64,000 nucleotides of DNA, taken from Volvox africanus. Its lineage: Eukaryota; Chlorophyta; Chlorophyceae; Chlamydomonadales; Volvocaceae. Shown in pieces: positions 1-13,580 of this stretch. The notes below the pieces were generated by a model. The model was not told where the DNA came from. It ran no database searches and saw only the letters and a program-made list of their open reading frames with translations. The stretch covers positions 2,631,501-2,695,500 of the forward strand of contig BSDZ01000015.1 of the NCBI GenBank assembly GCA_030268105.1, in the 5' to 3' direction. The position numbers and the translations under genes were made by a program. Every line of letters starts with the position of its first letter. The first letter of the stretch is position 1.

Positions 1-3000
1 CCACGCACACCGCCACCACCACCATCCGGCCTCAGGTTCTTCGTTCTACCCAATGGCCTCCGAGTCATGTTGATCAGCGACCCCGCAACTGATAAGGCGG
101 GAGCGGCAATGGACGTGAGTGTTTTCGCCCCTCGAGGAAAGGGGAAGGGGGGTAGGGGGGGGGGGGTCGGTGGGGTAGCTGGATAGCAGACCCGGGCAGG
201 GAGGGAGCCGCTCGAATGTGTTAGGGGGCAAGCGTGCTGGTATGCTGATAGGGTTCGCGGATAAAGAGGATCTCGTTCACACACACACGCAGAGAGGCCT
301 CCCCTTCGAACCCTTCCTCTCCTCCCTTTCAACCCCCCCAAACCTTTTCACCTTCTCTACCTTGGACAGGTCTACACGTCGTCCTCCATCATCGTACTTA
401 ACCATGCTTTACAGCAGCGTCTACACCGGTATCATGCCTCGTTTATTCAACCCTTCCCCCTTTCCCTCCCCACCGAAAACGCGCATGCTCACCCCAAACC
501 TACCAACACCCCCCTTTCCCCTCTCAATGCGAACATGCACACAGGTCCGCGTGGGCTCTCTGTCGGACCCCGATGCACTGCCCGGTCTCGCACATTTCAC
601 TGAGCACATGCTGTTCTACTCATCAGCAAAATACCCCGAAGAGGTGGGCCGTAAAGGAAGAGGTGGGCGGGAAGGGAGAAGGGAAGAGGTGAGATGAGAT
701 CACATGTCACCCGTACTCTCCCATCCCTTCCAACACCTCAACCGATACCGGATCGCAGGACGAGTACACGCAGTTCGTTTCGGATCGCGGCGGAATGACC
801 AACGCCTACACCGCAGCCGAACACACAAACTATCACGTGCGTATGGAATTTCGGAGGGGAGGGGGGGGAGGGGAGGGGGGGGAGGGGAGGGGAGGGGAGG
901 GGAGGGGAGGGGAGGGGAGGGGAGGGGAGGGGAGGGGAGGGGAGGGGAGGGGAGGGGAGGGGAGGGGAGGGGAGGGGAGGGGAGGGGAGGGGAGGGGAGG
1001 GGAGGGGAGGGGAGGGGAGGGGAGGGGAGGGGAGGGGAGGGGAGGGGAGGGGAGGGGAGGGGAGGGGAGGGGAGGAGAGGGGAGGGGAGGGGAGGAGAGG
1101 GGAGGGGAGGGGAGGGGAGGGGAGGGGAGGGGAGGGGAGGGGAGGGGAGGGGAGGGGAGGGGAGGGGAGGAGAGGGGAGGGGAGGGGAGGGGAGGGGAGG
1201 GGAGGGGAGGGGAGGGGAGGGGAGGGGAGGGGAGGGGAGGGGAGGGGAGGGGAGGGGAGGGGAGGGGAGGGGAGGGGAGAGGAGAGGAGGGGAGGGGAGA
1301 GAAATGTGGTTCTTATTATGTCATCGATATATGCAGTTAGTATTTTTAATTGGATAGTACTTGAAAAAGTTACCTCAAAATGTTGTTTCGCGCGCTCTGC
1401 TCTTCTGTCGCAGTTTGACGTCAACTGGGAGTCGTTGTGTCCCGCGTTGGACCGCTTCGCACAATTCTTCATTTCGCCGACCATCAGCAGAGACGGCATT
1501 GAGCGGGAGGTGAGGAGTCGGGGTATAGGGGTGCAGGGGTGGGGAGGGGTGGGGGTGGGGCAGTTTGTGCGCGCGCGTGTGTGTTTGTGTGTTTTGGAGC
1601 CACAGAGGCACGAAGTGGATGGGGAGGGGTGGCCGAGTGGCTGGCAACATCACATACAGACTGCGTTCGTATTCCTTTCCTTCCCTTTTCACCCAAACCA
1701 TTTGGTTGGCACATGGTTCACCACAGCTCTGCTGCCCATAGATGCAGTTTCCGTAACCCTCCTGGAGCCCACCGGAACCTCCCCCCCGGCCCTCCCCTCC
1801 CCCCTTCTGTCATTAGGTGAAGGCGGTGGACTCCGAGCACAGCAAGAATCTGCAGTCGGACGCCTGGAGGAAGTCGCAAGTCAACAAGGCCACAGCGAAT
1901 TCGAAACACCCATGGTCCAGGTTCTCGACAGGTGAGTGTCTGCGTGTGTGTATGTGTATGTGTATGTGTACGAGAGTCTATATGTAGGAGGGTGTATGTA
2001 CGTGTGAATGCGTAACTGGTAGGTGGGAGTTTGGGTGTAAGGGTAGCCAGCGGAATCACGGGGCACTGTCACGACGTTCAGGATGATAGTGTGAGCAGTG
2101 AGGCCGAGTCCAGGCATTCGGGGGGGGGGGCGGGGTACTGCTGTGTAATACTTGAATGTAAGTACAGTGCACATTGCCCCCACCACCTCGGAAGTCTGTA
2201 TTTATCGCCCCCCCCCTCATCTCACCGTCCAAACCCCACCACATACACACACAGATGCACATACACACATACACAGATACACGTATGCTGGGCCCCCGCC
2301 CAACCTGCTGGTGTTTGCCGAGAGAGCAGCAGCTTCCAGCTTGCAGGGGAAGGGCGGCAAAGAAGGAGAAGCCCCATCGAAGCAACAACCTGATACAACC
2401 CCCGTTTCCTAGCAACCCACATCAAGTGCTAGGCGCACACCCAGCTGTGCACCACCAGAGTAGCTCGTATTCTGAGCTTTCCTACAGCAGTGGCAGGCAG
2501 CGCCGATTATTCGTCTCTCCCCCCTCACATCTTCCCCCTCACATCTCACATCTCTCATCTCACACTTCCCCGTCCCGCACTGGCGCACCCGGTGTACGGA
2601 TCCGCAGGCACTTACGAGACGCTGTACACTCTCCCATTAGCGGCCGGCACCGACCCACGTGACGCTGTAGCGGACTTTTATGACCGCTACTACTCGGCAG
2701 ACCGCTCTTCACTTGCCGTACTGGGGCGGCAGTCCCTGGAGGAGCTGGAAGAGATGGTGGGTCTTCCTGGCGGGATGAAGGTGTTTGGGTGTTTGTGAGA
2801 GAATGGGGGGGGGGATATTCTGAATATTCCACCACTTCGAATATCGCCCCTTGCTTATTTGCTTGGGTCCATTCTTTAGTTTTCAATCTCAACTCCCCCC
2901 TACTCACCTTCTCCGCCTGACTCTCTCTCAACCTCTCCTTCCCCCCCACCCCGCAAAACACAAATCCGTTGCTCAGTATGTTGGGGATTTTGAAACATTT

Positions 3001-6000
3001 TCTACATCCATCGCATCCCCCCCTCATCCTAAGCCTCCCGCAATTCACAACCCACAAGTTTCCGATTATTAACAACAACTGCCATCTTGCGTCAGGTTCG
3101 GCCCATCTTCGCCCCCATCCCGAAGAAGCAACTACAGCGCTCGGGTTTCACAGGTACGGAGAGAGCTGACGTGAACGGAAAGGGGTTGAAGGAGGGTTCG
3201 GCTAACATAGACATTATTGAGGATCTGTGTGTGTATGTGTTTGTGCTTGTGTGTGAAGGGGGGGGAGCGTCGAATAAAACGAATACTGGTGCTGATACTG
3301 AGGAAAGAGGACTAACCAACCGTGAAAGTCGAATTTGGAGGGGGGAAGGGGAGACATCTCGACGGTACTGGCGCTTACTAAAGGGCGGACACCGGGATCT
3401 TGGAGGTGGGGTCGTGGGGGGCCAGGGTCGGACCCACCGCATGAACAACTCAGCGCTTTGCGGTGGCAAATTACTTGAACAACGTCGTCACACCTGATTA
3501 TGTTTAAAAAAGAGTTGTATTCCGTCGTACGACCGTTTCGCTAACGTTCCTGTTATTTCCCCACCTTCCCCGCAAGTCTCACAGAGGACGTGTTTCTGCC
3601 TGGGCAAGTGGGGGTGCTCATAAAACTGGTGCCCGTGAGGGAGGGGCAGAGCCTGGAGCTGACGTGGCAGGTAGAAGGACAAGCGTGTGTGTATGTGTAT
3701 GCCGTACCGGGAAAGAGGGGGAATGAACTTACGTAGACCCCCTTAACCATTCCCATTCCATGCCATATTTTGATATGCCCTTTAATGCGTTAGTAATGTT
3801 TTCAATATATGTTCATTACTAGTTAACTAATTTTTTATTCCATTAATTTGTAACTCGCTATGCCCTTGTTTCGGGTACGACATTTAGGTTCCTCCGTCCG
3901 AGCGCCTGTACCGCGAACAGCCCTTGGGGTATCTGAGTCACCTCCTGGGACACGAAGGTACGAATACGGTTGATGGTTGGGACGAGATTAGTTGTTGCTG
4001 ATGCCGATATACCTGACATCCATGATAAAGGATATGTCGTTCCTCTTTGGCCATCCCCCGGCCCATCCCCCGGCCCTTTGACACTTTCCATCCCCGCACT
4101 TTTCCCTGCCGGAACCCCCTTAAACACACGCATACACCCACACCCACACACACACACACACACACAGGCGACGGCAGCGTGTTCGCGCTCCTCAAAGCAG
4201 CTGGGTGGGCGAGCGCGTTGTGGGCGGGAGAGAGCGGAGGCTCCATGTCCTTCACGAGCTTCTTCACGGTAGAGAATTTTTCTGTTAAAGAGTGTCCCGG
4301 CATAGTAGTGAAAATCGTCCATAGTATGTGCCGTACCGTCACAAAAGGAGTCCTCAGCATCATTTATCGTTAGGAACTTTTAACGCTCAACACAGTGAAG
4401 TTGAAGCGCAAGGCGCATTGCTGGTCTCCCTTTCACAAGGGGCACCAGAGGGCGCTAGACGGCGTTGATTTGCAAGCATATGTTTACACACAGATTTTTT
4501 GCCAGGAACCGTGATATCTCGTGACGAGAGAGTGCGCAGGGAGCATGCGTTCAACGAGGACAATCAAGTGCTTGGTTGCGAGACACAGTTTGCGCGTTTA
4601 GTACCTTGGTTGTCGAGTGGGAGTGGGCGAGAGGGTGTAGCAGGGTGGGGCTGGAGGCTGGCGGGTTCAGAGGCCTTCACTCCAACCCAGCCTGGTTATG
4701 ACTAATCCACGCTCGTACGTCTCTTACCCCGTCTCCACGCCCGCACATGCATACACAACCAGCACCAATCTATGTGTGCCGTACACCGTACTTTACGTCC
4801 CCTTGCCCTACAGATTCACATTGACCTGACGGACGAGGGGCAGCGTAACATCCGAGAGGTGGCCACCACCGTCTTCAGGTGGAGGGAGAGGGGGAGGGGG
4901 ACTTGTCATTAGGGTTTAAGTCGCAAGCGGGGTTTAGTGGCAAGCGGGGTTTAGTGGCAAGCGGGGTTTAGGAAGGTGCGACAGCGGCATTAATAATCAG
5001 TTTATACACACATTATTATATATATATATATATGGAGCTTTTTCAGGAGCTTTTTCAGGGTTTTTCATGAGCGAGCATTCGTACCATGTTACCGTACGGA
5101 TTTGTACCGTATTACTGTACGGATTCAGGTACCTTGAGCTCCTGCGACGCCCTGGAGGCATCTGCGAGCGGATTTGGGAGGAGGTGAGGTCGGGCTCGGC
5201 GGTTGGCGGTTGGGGATTGGGAGGCTATGGCCCACTCCTTGCTCTTCACTCCCCACTCCCCACTCTCCGCCCCATTCAGGTTCGCGGTCTGGCTCAGCTT
5301 CATTTTGATTCTCGGGACAGATCTAAGCCGCTGACGTACTGCACCACACTCTCCAGCGGTCTGCAGCTATATCCGGCAAAGGTACGACAGAGAGGCCGCT
5401 CCGCAACCGGTCTGTATCCTCACAGAGTCATAACGAAAATATCTTTGAGCTACACGGCTTCATAACGCTGCGGACCGCTAGGGCTTATCTTGGTTTCCCA
5501 TAGCCATTTTACGTGTAGCACATATTCCTGTAGATATTCGTAAGGATTGCGAGGAGCCAAAATAAGCGCTAGCGGTCCCGCAGCGTGAGGAGGATATGTA
5601 GCCCCCCTACCTTCTATAAGGCCGCCCTTCGTTTCCTGGGTATGCCGGTTCGGTACTTAGTTTCCATGCGTTTGCACATACCTCTATACTCCCCCCCCCC
5701 GCCTTCTCCCTGCGCAAATACTTAAAAAAAACACAAACACACAGGACCTGCTTCCAGCCGTGTACGGCGTGCCCCGGGAGTTCTCCCCTTCCAATATCCG
5801 AGAGGCCTTGGAACTGATGACCCCACAACGGGTGAGGGCCTTATGGATCAGCAAGGCACACAATCCGCCCGCGGCGGCGCCAACGGAAGTGGCTTCGGCC
5901 GACGCGCAGCCAATGGCGGCGCAGGAGGCGGCGTCATTGGACGAGGCGGAGGCCAGAGCGGATACTGCAGCGGCGGAGGCGGCGGAGGCGGGCGTCGTCG

Positions 6001-9000
6001 ACACTACTTTGAAAGAGCAGGACCAGGAGTTGCTGACGGAGCCGGTGTACGGCACACGGTACAATATCGGCCCGCTTCCGGCGGAGTGGCTAGCGGAATG
6101 GATTGCAGCGTGTTCCCAGGACGAACCCAGGTCTGTATGTCGTATATTGTACGATCATGTATCGTGTCGATTTACATCGCCGGGCTTTTTCTTTGAGACC
6201 TCTCCTCCGCTGCTCCCCTTGTGTATATGCGTGTGTGTGTGTGTCTGTGCGTATGCCTGGGAAATGAACGTAATGAACGCAGGCTCCACCTGCCCGCTCC
6301 CAACCGTTTCATACCAACCGATTTGTCACTGGCCGATGATGAGTCCAACGCCGCCGGAGCCGTACCAACCGTGGCAGTTGCCGTACCCGGCAGACTGAGA
6401 ATTTGGCACAAACCCGAGACCCGCTTTCGCCAGCCGAAGGCAGTGCTCTACCTGGACGTACAAGTACGGCATTGTCCGTACGTTGCATGTGTGCCCGAAT
6501 ATGTCGTTTGTCTGAGACTGTGCTTGCCTGTCGCAAAGGGCTTTGCGCGGCGTCAAGATGGTACAGTTACAACTGAACGTGTACAGCGCGTAAATATGGA
6601 AAGGGTGCAAGTTGGCACGCGGGTATGTTAGTGTACTTTACCCGCTCCTCACCCTCCTGCATTGGGAAGACAACGTTATAACCCTCCCCTTGACGTACAC
6701 TGCGCCGGGGCCCGTTCGCCACCCCCCATTTCTGATATGGATGATGAGTCACTCCTCGGCCTTCGCCCTTATACAGAGCCCGGAGGCTTACACGAGCCCC
6801 CGTGCGGCGGTTATGACCCGGTACGTACAGCAATTACGCTTTGTACGGCGCGCACGACACAAACGAGTATGTTGTTTTGCATTAATATAATTTTGAGTGT
6901 CTTCAGGATTAGCATAGTTGTGTATGTATGTGTTATTCTCGGTATGCGTATTTGTAGCTCTTTCTCATCACCTTGCAAACGGCTGAATTAATAAATACAC
7001 ACAAACATTCAAACAATCGTGTGTGCCGCACATTCAGATTATTCACTAAACTGATGTTAGACTACCTGAATGAAGTCGCCTACCCGGCGCAACAGGTACG
7101 TGCGTGTGTGCGGGGGGTGGGGTGGGGGGTGTAAGGGTGGAGTTGTACGGTAATTAACCGGGCAAAATAGGGATTTTTTGTGATTGATTGGCTTATTACA
7201 TGAGTTGTTTTTAATACCGCACGTGTATGTGTGTGTATTGGCATGTAGGCTGGCCTGGACTACAACCTCCTCAACACTCAGTCGGGGTGGCATCTACTGC
7301 TCAGCGGCTACAACCACAAGATGCCAGAGCTGCTGGAAGAGGTCCTCGAGAGACTGGCGGGCTTCAAGGTACGATTACAAGTACGGGTGTGTATTTATGC
7401 CACAGAACCCCTCTCCAGCCTACTTGACTCCCGACGGGGGGGTATCGCCTTAGCATCCCGCAATCCGCATTCGACAAGGGCAAGTACCGTTGCCGTAATA
7501 ATTCACACGTGTGTGTATTGCACCTGATGAATGTGAAGGTCCTTCCCGATCGCTTCGAGTTCGTTAGGGAAGGGCTTGTACGGGAGTACGCCAACCAGGT
7601 GAATCGGTTTGGGGGGATGGGGAGGAGCCGGGGAGGAGCGGGGGAGGAGCCGGGGAGGGGGATAATGGGGAGCGGGCTGGGTGCTCTAGGGGAGGGAGGC
7701 TTATGATTTTGTGGACTAAAAATGAGCGTGCTAAGGATTGCCGATCAATATGTGAATGGAAAAACAAGCGGATTGACCCGTGGGTCACAAGGCGCTCGTC
7801 TGCGTGCTTTTCAAGGTTCTCACATCGTCACCGTGCTCAACCCACCCACGATTGCCATGCCAGATGCGGTGCGTGCTTTCTTATTCCATTTTCTACATTC
7901 ATCATATTCTTTATTCCTTTCATTTTTCCACACAGTAATCCATGCAATGCGAGAAAGGGGGAAGATTAAAAGATTACGTATCCCTTCTAGGATTTCCTTC
8001 GTCGTTATTCCTTGGTTGCGGCACGGTGAATGTTCGCCGTACAAAATTGACTCCCTACAATCCATCCGTACTACAGCTTCACAACCAGCCGTACTCATGG
8101 GCCATGTACCGTGCGGAGATGCTGACCACGGCTCGCCGTTGGCCGATTGAGGTGTACGGCAGTGAGGCAGCCACGGTTACTGCAGAGGAGCTGCAGGTCT
8201 TTGTACGACATCGGCTTTGCAGCAGGTGAGCGTGTCAATCGAGGGTAACGTGTTAACGGCGTTGAAGGATGTGGATTCCCCCTCCACTGCCGTATTCTCA
8301 AATCTGAACTGCTTTCCTTTGTCTGGCTGGGTTTAGATATTCACCTTTCCTCCTCTTCCTCACCTGCATTTCACCCGCCGCCCCATTCAACTGCATGGCA
8401 TTACTACTCCTGACGGGCAATCACGAACCGCCAACTCCAACCGCCAACTCCAGCCGCCGCAAATTCCCGCGCTTAAAACAGTTACCCACATCCCCCTCCT
8501 CCCCTTCCTCCCTGTCTCCCCTTCCCCCCTCTTGCTCATCTTCAACTTCTCCGCCTTCCTCGACCCCGGCACACCGCACATCCCCTCTGCCCCCAAAAGG
8601 TGTTTCGTGGAGGGCTTGGGAGCTGGCAACCTGCGACGTCGTGAGGTCCTTCATTGCGCCGCCCTCCTGCTCAACTGCCTGAGGGACAAATGCGGAGCGG
8701 CGGAATTGCACTCGGCGGAAAGGGCAGAGCTGAGGATGCTGGAGATACCGCCAACACCCCTGCCACCCCTGGCGTCGCCACCGACGGCAGCTGTATCGGC
8801 AGCGGCGGCGGCGGCGACGGCAGCAGCGGGGGCTTCACGAGATGCTACTGCAGATGCAGCGGAATCTTCATCGGGTACATCAGCTGTCGATGTAGGAACA
8901 GACGATGGCGGTGGCGCCGAAGCGGCGAGCCGGGATGCGGCAAACGCAGCAAAGGCGGCGGATGGGAATAAGGGAAAGAGGGGAAATGGGGAGGGAGAGA

Positions 9001-9388
9001 GGGAGGCTGTTACCGGCATCAGTGGCGGTTGGTTGTTTTCGGAGGACGTGCCCAACCCTCAGGACGAGAACTCCGCCGCGCTGGTCATGTACCAGGTGTG
9101 TACGGAATATGATAATAAAATAATATATTTTGCAAGTCCATATATGACTGTATTTAACTCTTTATACAGCCCCTCAGTATGACCTAATTCATCATATATG
9201 ATATGGCCTCTAAATTACATAGTCAATTAGCTTACTATTTTATATGTAATAAATATTATTCATATATATAATATACATGTATTAAATGTTATAAGTTAAG
9301 GAATATATAGATTTATATATACATATACATATATATACGTATACATATATATACATGTACATATATATATAGAAGCTGAGTGTGTGTG

Positions 9389-9475
<87 letters not shown>

Positions 9476-12400
9476 AAAGGGGTGCGTGTCCCGAGCGGAC
9501 GCCTGTAGAAGCTGAGTGTGTATGTTCATTCACATCTTGCAGTGCTCCCTAGGCGACGAACAGCCAACGCAGAACAGGTACGGACACGGGGGAATCCGAC
9601 TGTTTGAGTAATACAAAGCATTGTGTTGGTCCTTAAGGATGCTGACACAGCGGTGGTCATCGGTCCTCTCCGTACATAGGTGGGACCCGATGATTTGCGC
9701 CGCAACGCCCTCCGTTCCCTGTTCGTACACCTGGCCAAGAGGGACGCCTTCTCGGAGCTGCGCACGCGGCAGCAGCTGGGTTATATTGTGTCGCTCCACG
9801 GGGGGTCGGAGCACGGCGTAGGGTATGTGGAGATGCTCGTACAGGTGAGTGGCAGAGGGGAGACGGAGGTGGAGGGCGGGGGGACGGGGGCTGTGAGAGG
9901 AGTTGAGGAGGGAGGGGTTTCGGAGCTAGATAGGTCCGACATGCACACTTGCACGACTAAGGGATTTAGGGGTGCGGCTTTACTGGAAATGGAAAGGGGA
10001 ACGGGAATGGGAATAATTTATTTAACCCTTCAATTCTTTGGCCAAAGTTTGCTCATGCCGATACGTTGGGAAAAGTCAGATCATGCTGGTTTGTTGCTTG
10101 CTACATGTCGTACAACATACATCGCAGTCTACCCTCGTTTACCTGTCGTGTGTACTGCATAATAAACCATATCCGCTGCAGGCTGGTAGCAGTTGATCAT
10201 TTTAGGCAGGGATATTTCTCAAGTTTACGTGACGTGTGTTGATAGTTCGTTTTGCATCCCTTGCTCCCGCATGCATACCTACTTAATATGGGTGAACTAA
10301 TCCGTGATATGCCGTATAAATGCACGGCCTTGCAGACAAACGCATTCAACGCGGAGGAGCTTTGCCACCGACTGGATGATTTCATGATGTGGTTTCTTGA
10401 GACTGGTGCGTCTAGCTGCTGTTGTTGTTGCTGCTCGCCCTATTTTGGTCTCTCACACACGTACGGCAAATACACAAGAACTCAGAAAGACAGACAGACA
10501 GACAGACACAGGGACACAAACGCGGGCACACCTTGATACCTGGGCGTTGTTAATGCCCATATACGTATATTTTATCCTTTGCATTTGTGCAGGTTTGCCA
10601 GAGAAGTGTGGCATCACTGCTACTGCCGCTACTGCTGCTGCTACTGCAAGTCAGGCATCGCGCCCCGTTCAGTCCGGGTCCGATTCCGGTCGGGAAAAGG
10701 ACATGGTGGCGGCGGCAGATGGGGTGGATTGGGCGGCAGCCGGCGGGCAGCGGGAAAAGACATTGCAAACCTCGACTGCGGCCGCCAGCAGCAGCAGCGT
10801 TAGTAGCGGCGCTGATACCGGTGCCAATGCTGCTGACGTCTCCAACGGCAGCGATGTGGTGACAGCCGTCACGGCTACAGCTGACAAAAGGGCTGATAGT
10901 CCGACCCAGTTTGCGATCGCGGTGGAGGAGCTGGCCAAATCGAAACTGGAAACACCAAAAAAGCTCGGTAGGTCGGTCGTAACCCATGTAGAAGCTGTAC
11001 TTGGGTAAGGTGGTTATATAGGTGCATACATACATACATACCTCTTGCCCTCTCCATCTGGGCGCTGGTGTGGATGGCTTAGAGGCTCTGTTTCTTCGAG
11101 TAGCCAGGCTTGAGGCTCGTGAGGTTTGTGTGCCCTTGCTGGCTGAGCGAGAGGAGGTGCGCGCGGCAGCGGGACAGACAGACAAAGCCACATGCTCACC
11201 CCCCCCCATGCGCTGTATGTGGTCCGGCCCGTTCAGGGCCCCTGTTGCTTGTCCTTAGCACCGTGCAGAATATGGTGCAGGACCACTTTTTCTGTAGTAG
11301 TTGAGAGCCGCAAAGGCCTCCTCAAATGCTGGGAAAGTGCTTCATGCACCTTAATGTGTTTTGGTGTGTGCTGTACGACATTGTACGGCTGTTATATACT
11401 CAGTATCTTGAAAGGCGTTCTAGGCACTCATCAACTACTACAGAAATGTGTGTATGAGTGCGTTGCGTTTAAATCTGAATATTAAGTGTTACACTGTGAG
11501 CGACTTGCCCTGACCGGGCCGAACCACTACATGTATGTAAGTATGTAGGAATAGCTCAAGCAGGTATTTAGGTGGTTAGGTTTATGTGTTAGATTACTGA
11601 CTAAATGAGGGTCCAGGGTGGGAGGAATTGCCTCCATTCGTGGGCAGGTAGGTACTATCGAGGTAGTGTGAATGTATGTTAATGTACGGCACATGTTTAT
11701 GTACTTAAAAGAGCACATCCTTACTACAGGTGATTTGGCGAACCGCTGGTGGTCCGAGGTGCATAAGGGCCACTACTGCTTTGACCGACAGGCACGCGGT
11801 TCTGGCTGGTTGGTTGGGGTGGTCTGGGCGGAGATGCATATAATTTGTATCAAGGGTTTATATTTTGTATTATTATCTATATCTATATCTGTCTAGGATA
11901 ATGGCGCGGCTTGCTTATTTATGGTGTTTCGTATGGGCGCGGGGCACTTGGGTGCTGTTGTCTTTGGGTCACAACTGTAATGCTGCTAAGCCATAGGTAC
12001 CTGTCATGTGCTATCTATCTGCTAAACTAATTGGTGTCATGCGTGCGTTGGGGGCGTCATTCGTGTCAACTAAATTGATTGCAAATCACATCAAATCACA
12101 TTTTATGGTATCATCTCATCTCATTGCATCACATCGAATGAATTGAATCGCACCACACTGCACCTCGTATATATCATCATATCATATACATCATGTTTCA
12201 TCGCATCTAACGTGCGATGCTGTCTGCTGCAGGAGGCAGAGGTAGCTCAGCTGCGCTCCCTTACTCCAGGGGAACTGCTATCATTCGCCAGAGAGCTCCT
12301 GATTGGGACACCGATCACGGCTCCTTCGATGCCTCGGCCTGTTCCGCTGTCTCCTCCGCGACCTCCAGTAACAACATCCGCGATGGACCATACCGGATGT

Positions 12401-13001
12401 GGAACGTATCACTGCAAGAGGCTTTCCGTGCATGTACGTGTGCTGCGGGTTATTCAAGGGTTTTAAGGTGGTGGCTACCCCCTGCTGGCATTTCGTAAAG
12501 TTTTCCGTATACTGCCCTGGAGCGGTTTTTACAAAGGAATTTGCTGATGCTTTCTGAATCCTTGATTAATTCCTTGTTTAAAGTTCACCTTTCACCTTAT
12601 CCTCATCTGTCGCTCCTTCCCCGCCCACACCCACACGGATTGGTTGATCTGATCACCCCTGCCCCATCAAGATCCGCGGCAAGGGTGAGGCGACAAGGGC
12701 AGCAGCAGCGGTGGTGGCAGCGGCAGCGGCAGTGCCGACAGCAGCAGCAGCGGATGCTTCATGCGGAGGAAATCCTCGCTGCCGCCGACCCTACTCGCTT
12801 ATTCCGGAAAAAGACCCATTTTCGTGGAAGCGAGGCTGTGTACAGCTGCCATCTGTACAGGCGCTGTGGGCAGCACGGCGAGCAACTGCGGCCGCTGCTG
12901 GCTACAACGGAAATGGCAGTGGTGGTGCGGCTGCTGGCTGTGAATTCATACCTTATCTTAATGTTGCGCAGGACGAGCTGGAGCAACTGCTCAAGACGTG
13001 A
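1..13001 (+). CDS. Insulin-degrading-enzyme-like M16 zinc metalloprotease, 5' partial
   Basis: Exons: 1-114, 545-643, 759-836, 1414-1509, 1817-1931, 2608-2756, 3096-3153, 3585-3670, 3888-3957, 4168-4268, 4814-4878, 5129-5183, 5280-5381, 5745-6130, 6283-6463, 6777-6820, 7038-7095, 7249-7368, 7539-7598, 8077-8225, 8600-9095, 9543-9577, 9680-9844, 10336-10405, 10593-10967, 11730-11791, 12233-12433, 12672-13001 (TGA). About 1,305 residues are visible and no start codon lies inside the window. Exon 2 carries the inverted zinc motif HFTEH. The third-ligand glutamate region (AVDSEHSKN) is in exon 5. Family blocks follow in order: EHTNYH, PFSKFGT-like (PWSRFST), [11 protein letters not shown] (exon 23) and a C-terminal SVH strand (exon 27). 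M16 enzymes of this type are clamshell peptidases degrading small peptides. Three Ala/Ser-rich insertions (exons 14, 21, 25) and a low-complexity last exon make it longer than the usual roughly 1,000 residues. The inserts are not acidic, so IDE fits better than nardilysin. Oddities: a GC-AG intron after exon 26 and a phase clash at exons 22/23. Confidence 0.92.
855..1301 (+). repeat. (AGGGG)n pentanucleotide satellite in IDE intron 3
   Basis: About 440 bp of nearly perfect AGGGG units (some 85 copies). A few units are shortened, for example near 1075, 1095, 1170 and 1280-1300. It lies wholly inside the intron between the exons ending at 836 and starting at 1414. The G-rich strand is the coding strand, so the transcript would carry long G-quadruplex-forming RNA until spliced. 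The long Gly/Glu/Arg frames across it are repeat artefacts. Confidence 0.95.
4915..4971 (+). repeat. Short tandem repeat with GGTTTAG core in IDE intron 11
   Basis: Three copies of a unit of about 17-18 bp containing GCAAGCGGGGTTTAGTG, preceded by TTAGGGTTTAAG. It is intronic and resembles a degenerate plant-type telomere-like word set inside a longer unit. Confidence 0.7.
9302..9471 (+). repeat. AT-rich tract followed by a (TG)n microsatellite in IDE intron 21
   Basis: An alternating TA-rich tract of about 95 bp (9302-9398) runs into about 36 TG dinucleotides (9399-9471). It sits between IDE exons 21 and 22. Confidence 0.9.
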
Positions 13002-13580
13002 GCGACAGAACGAAGGCCGCACCTGAAGGCAACAGCAATCAAATGCTGAACGCGTGTATTCATATGTACGCATGCATGTAGCACAGGCCCGTGACATCGA
13101 TCGAATCGAAGGAATTCTATCATAGCGTATCATTTTCAACGCATCATGTAAGCATGCAAATTAACATGCACGTGCGTCGCTAGGATGCATGGTTGGCGTC
13201 CAAAGAATCAGGGATGCCGGATGGATCGCTTGGCAGCTCCCTGACTAAATCGAAACGGACCCATATCAGCAGATCTCAAGCACAATCAATGTAATAAAAT
13301 GCACCCCTCTCTAGCAGCTTGATGCAAGGACGTGGGAGCAGCAACCAGAGGTGGCAAGCCGCGTGCCATTCCTCACGGCTGCTAGGTGTGAGCATCAGCG
13401 AGCAGGAATGACACACCTATCTACACGCACACACGCACACACTGGTACGTGGTCTTGAACCCATCACACCACTACCTGATGAATGCTTGCATGCATGCAA
13501 TACGTGCGTACGCAAGAAAGCAGGGCATGCATGCATAATATGTAGGACCTTTTTGAGCATGACAGGATCTCCGGTATATG
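13002..13580. other. IDE 3' flank, no gene seen
   Basis: Contains a TGTAA at 13147-13151, about 146 bases after the IDE stop. This is a candidate chlorophyte-type poly(A) signal. Nothing else recognisable is present apart from the first copy of a 48-bp direct repeat. Confidence 0.5.
13103..13150 (+). repeat. 48-bp direct repeat, copy 1
   Basis: Matches 14053-14100 with two mismatches and ends in GCATCATGTA. Copy 1 is in the IDE 3' region and overlaps the candidate poly(A) signal. Copy 2 abuts the first base of LTR A. Confidence 0.85.

Noticed and set aside
704..1499. Long Gly/Glu/Arg or Ser/Pro/Leu reading frames on both strands
   Set aside because: They are translations of the AGGGG satellite in an intron. 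Conserved protease exons on both sides splice around it.
1629..1660. GGTGGCCGAGTGG, like the A box of a class II tRNA
   Set aside because: No B box or acceptor stem follows at the right spacing, and it lies in an IDE intron.
7722..8150. Open frame between IDE exons 19 and 20
   Set aside because: Exons 19 and 20 join in phase 0 and read straight through the family pattern, so this segment is intron.
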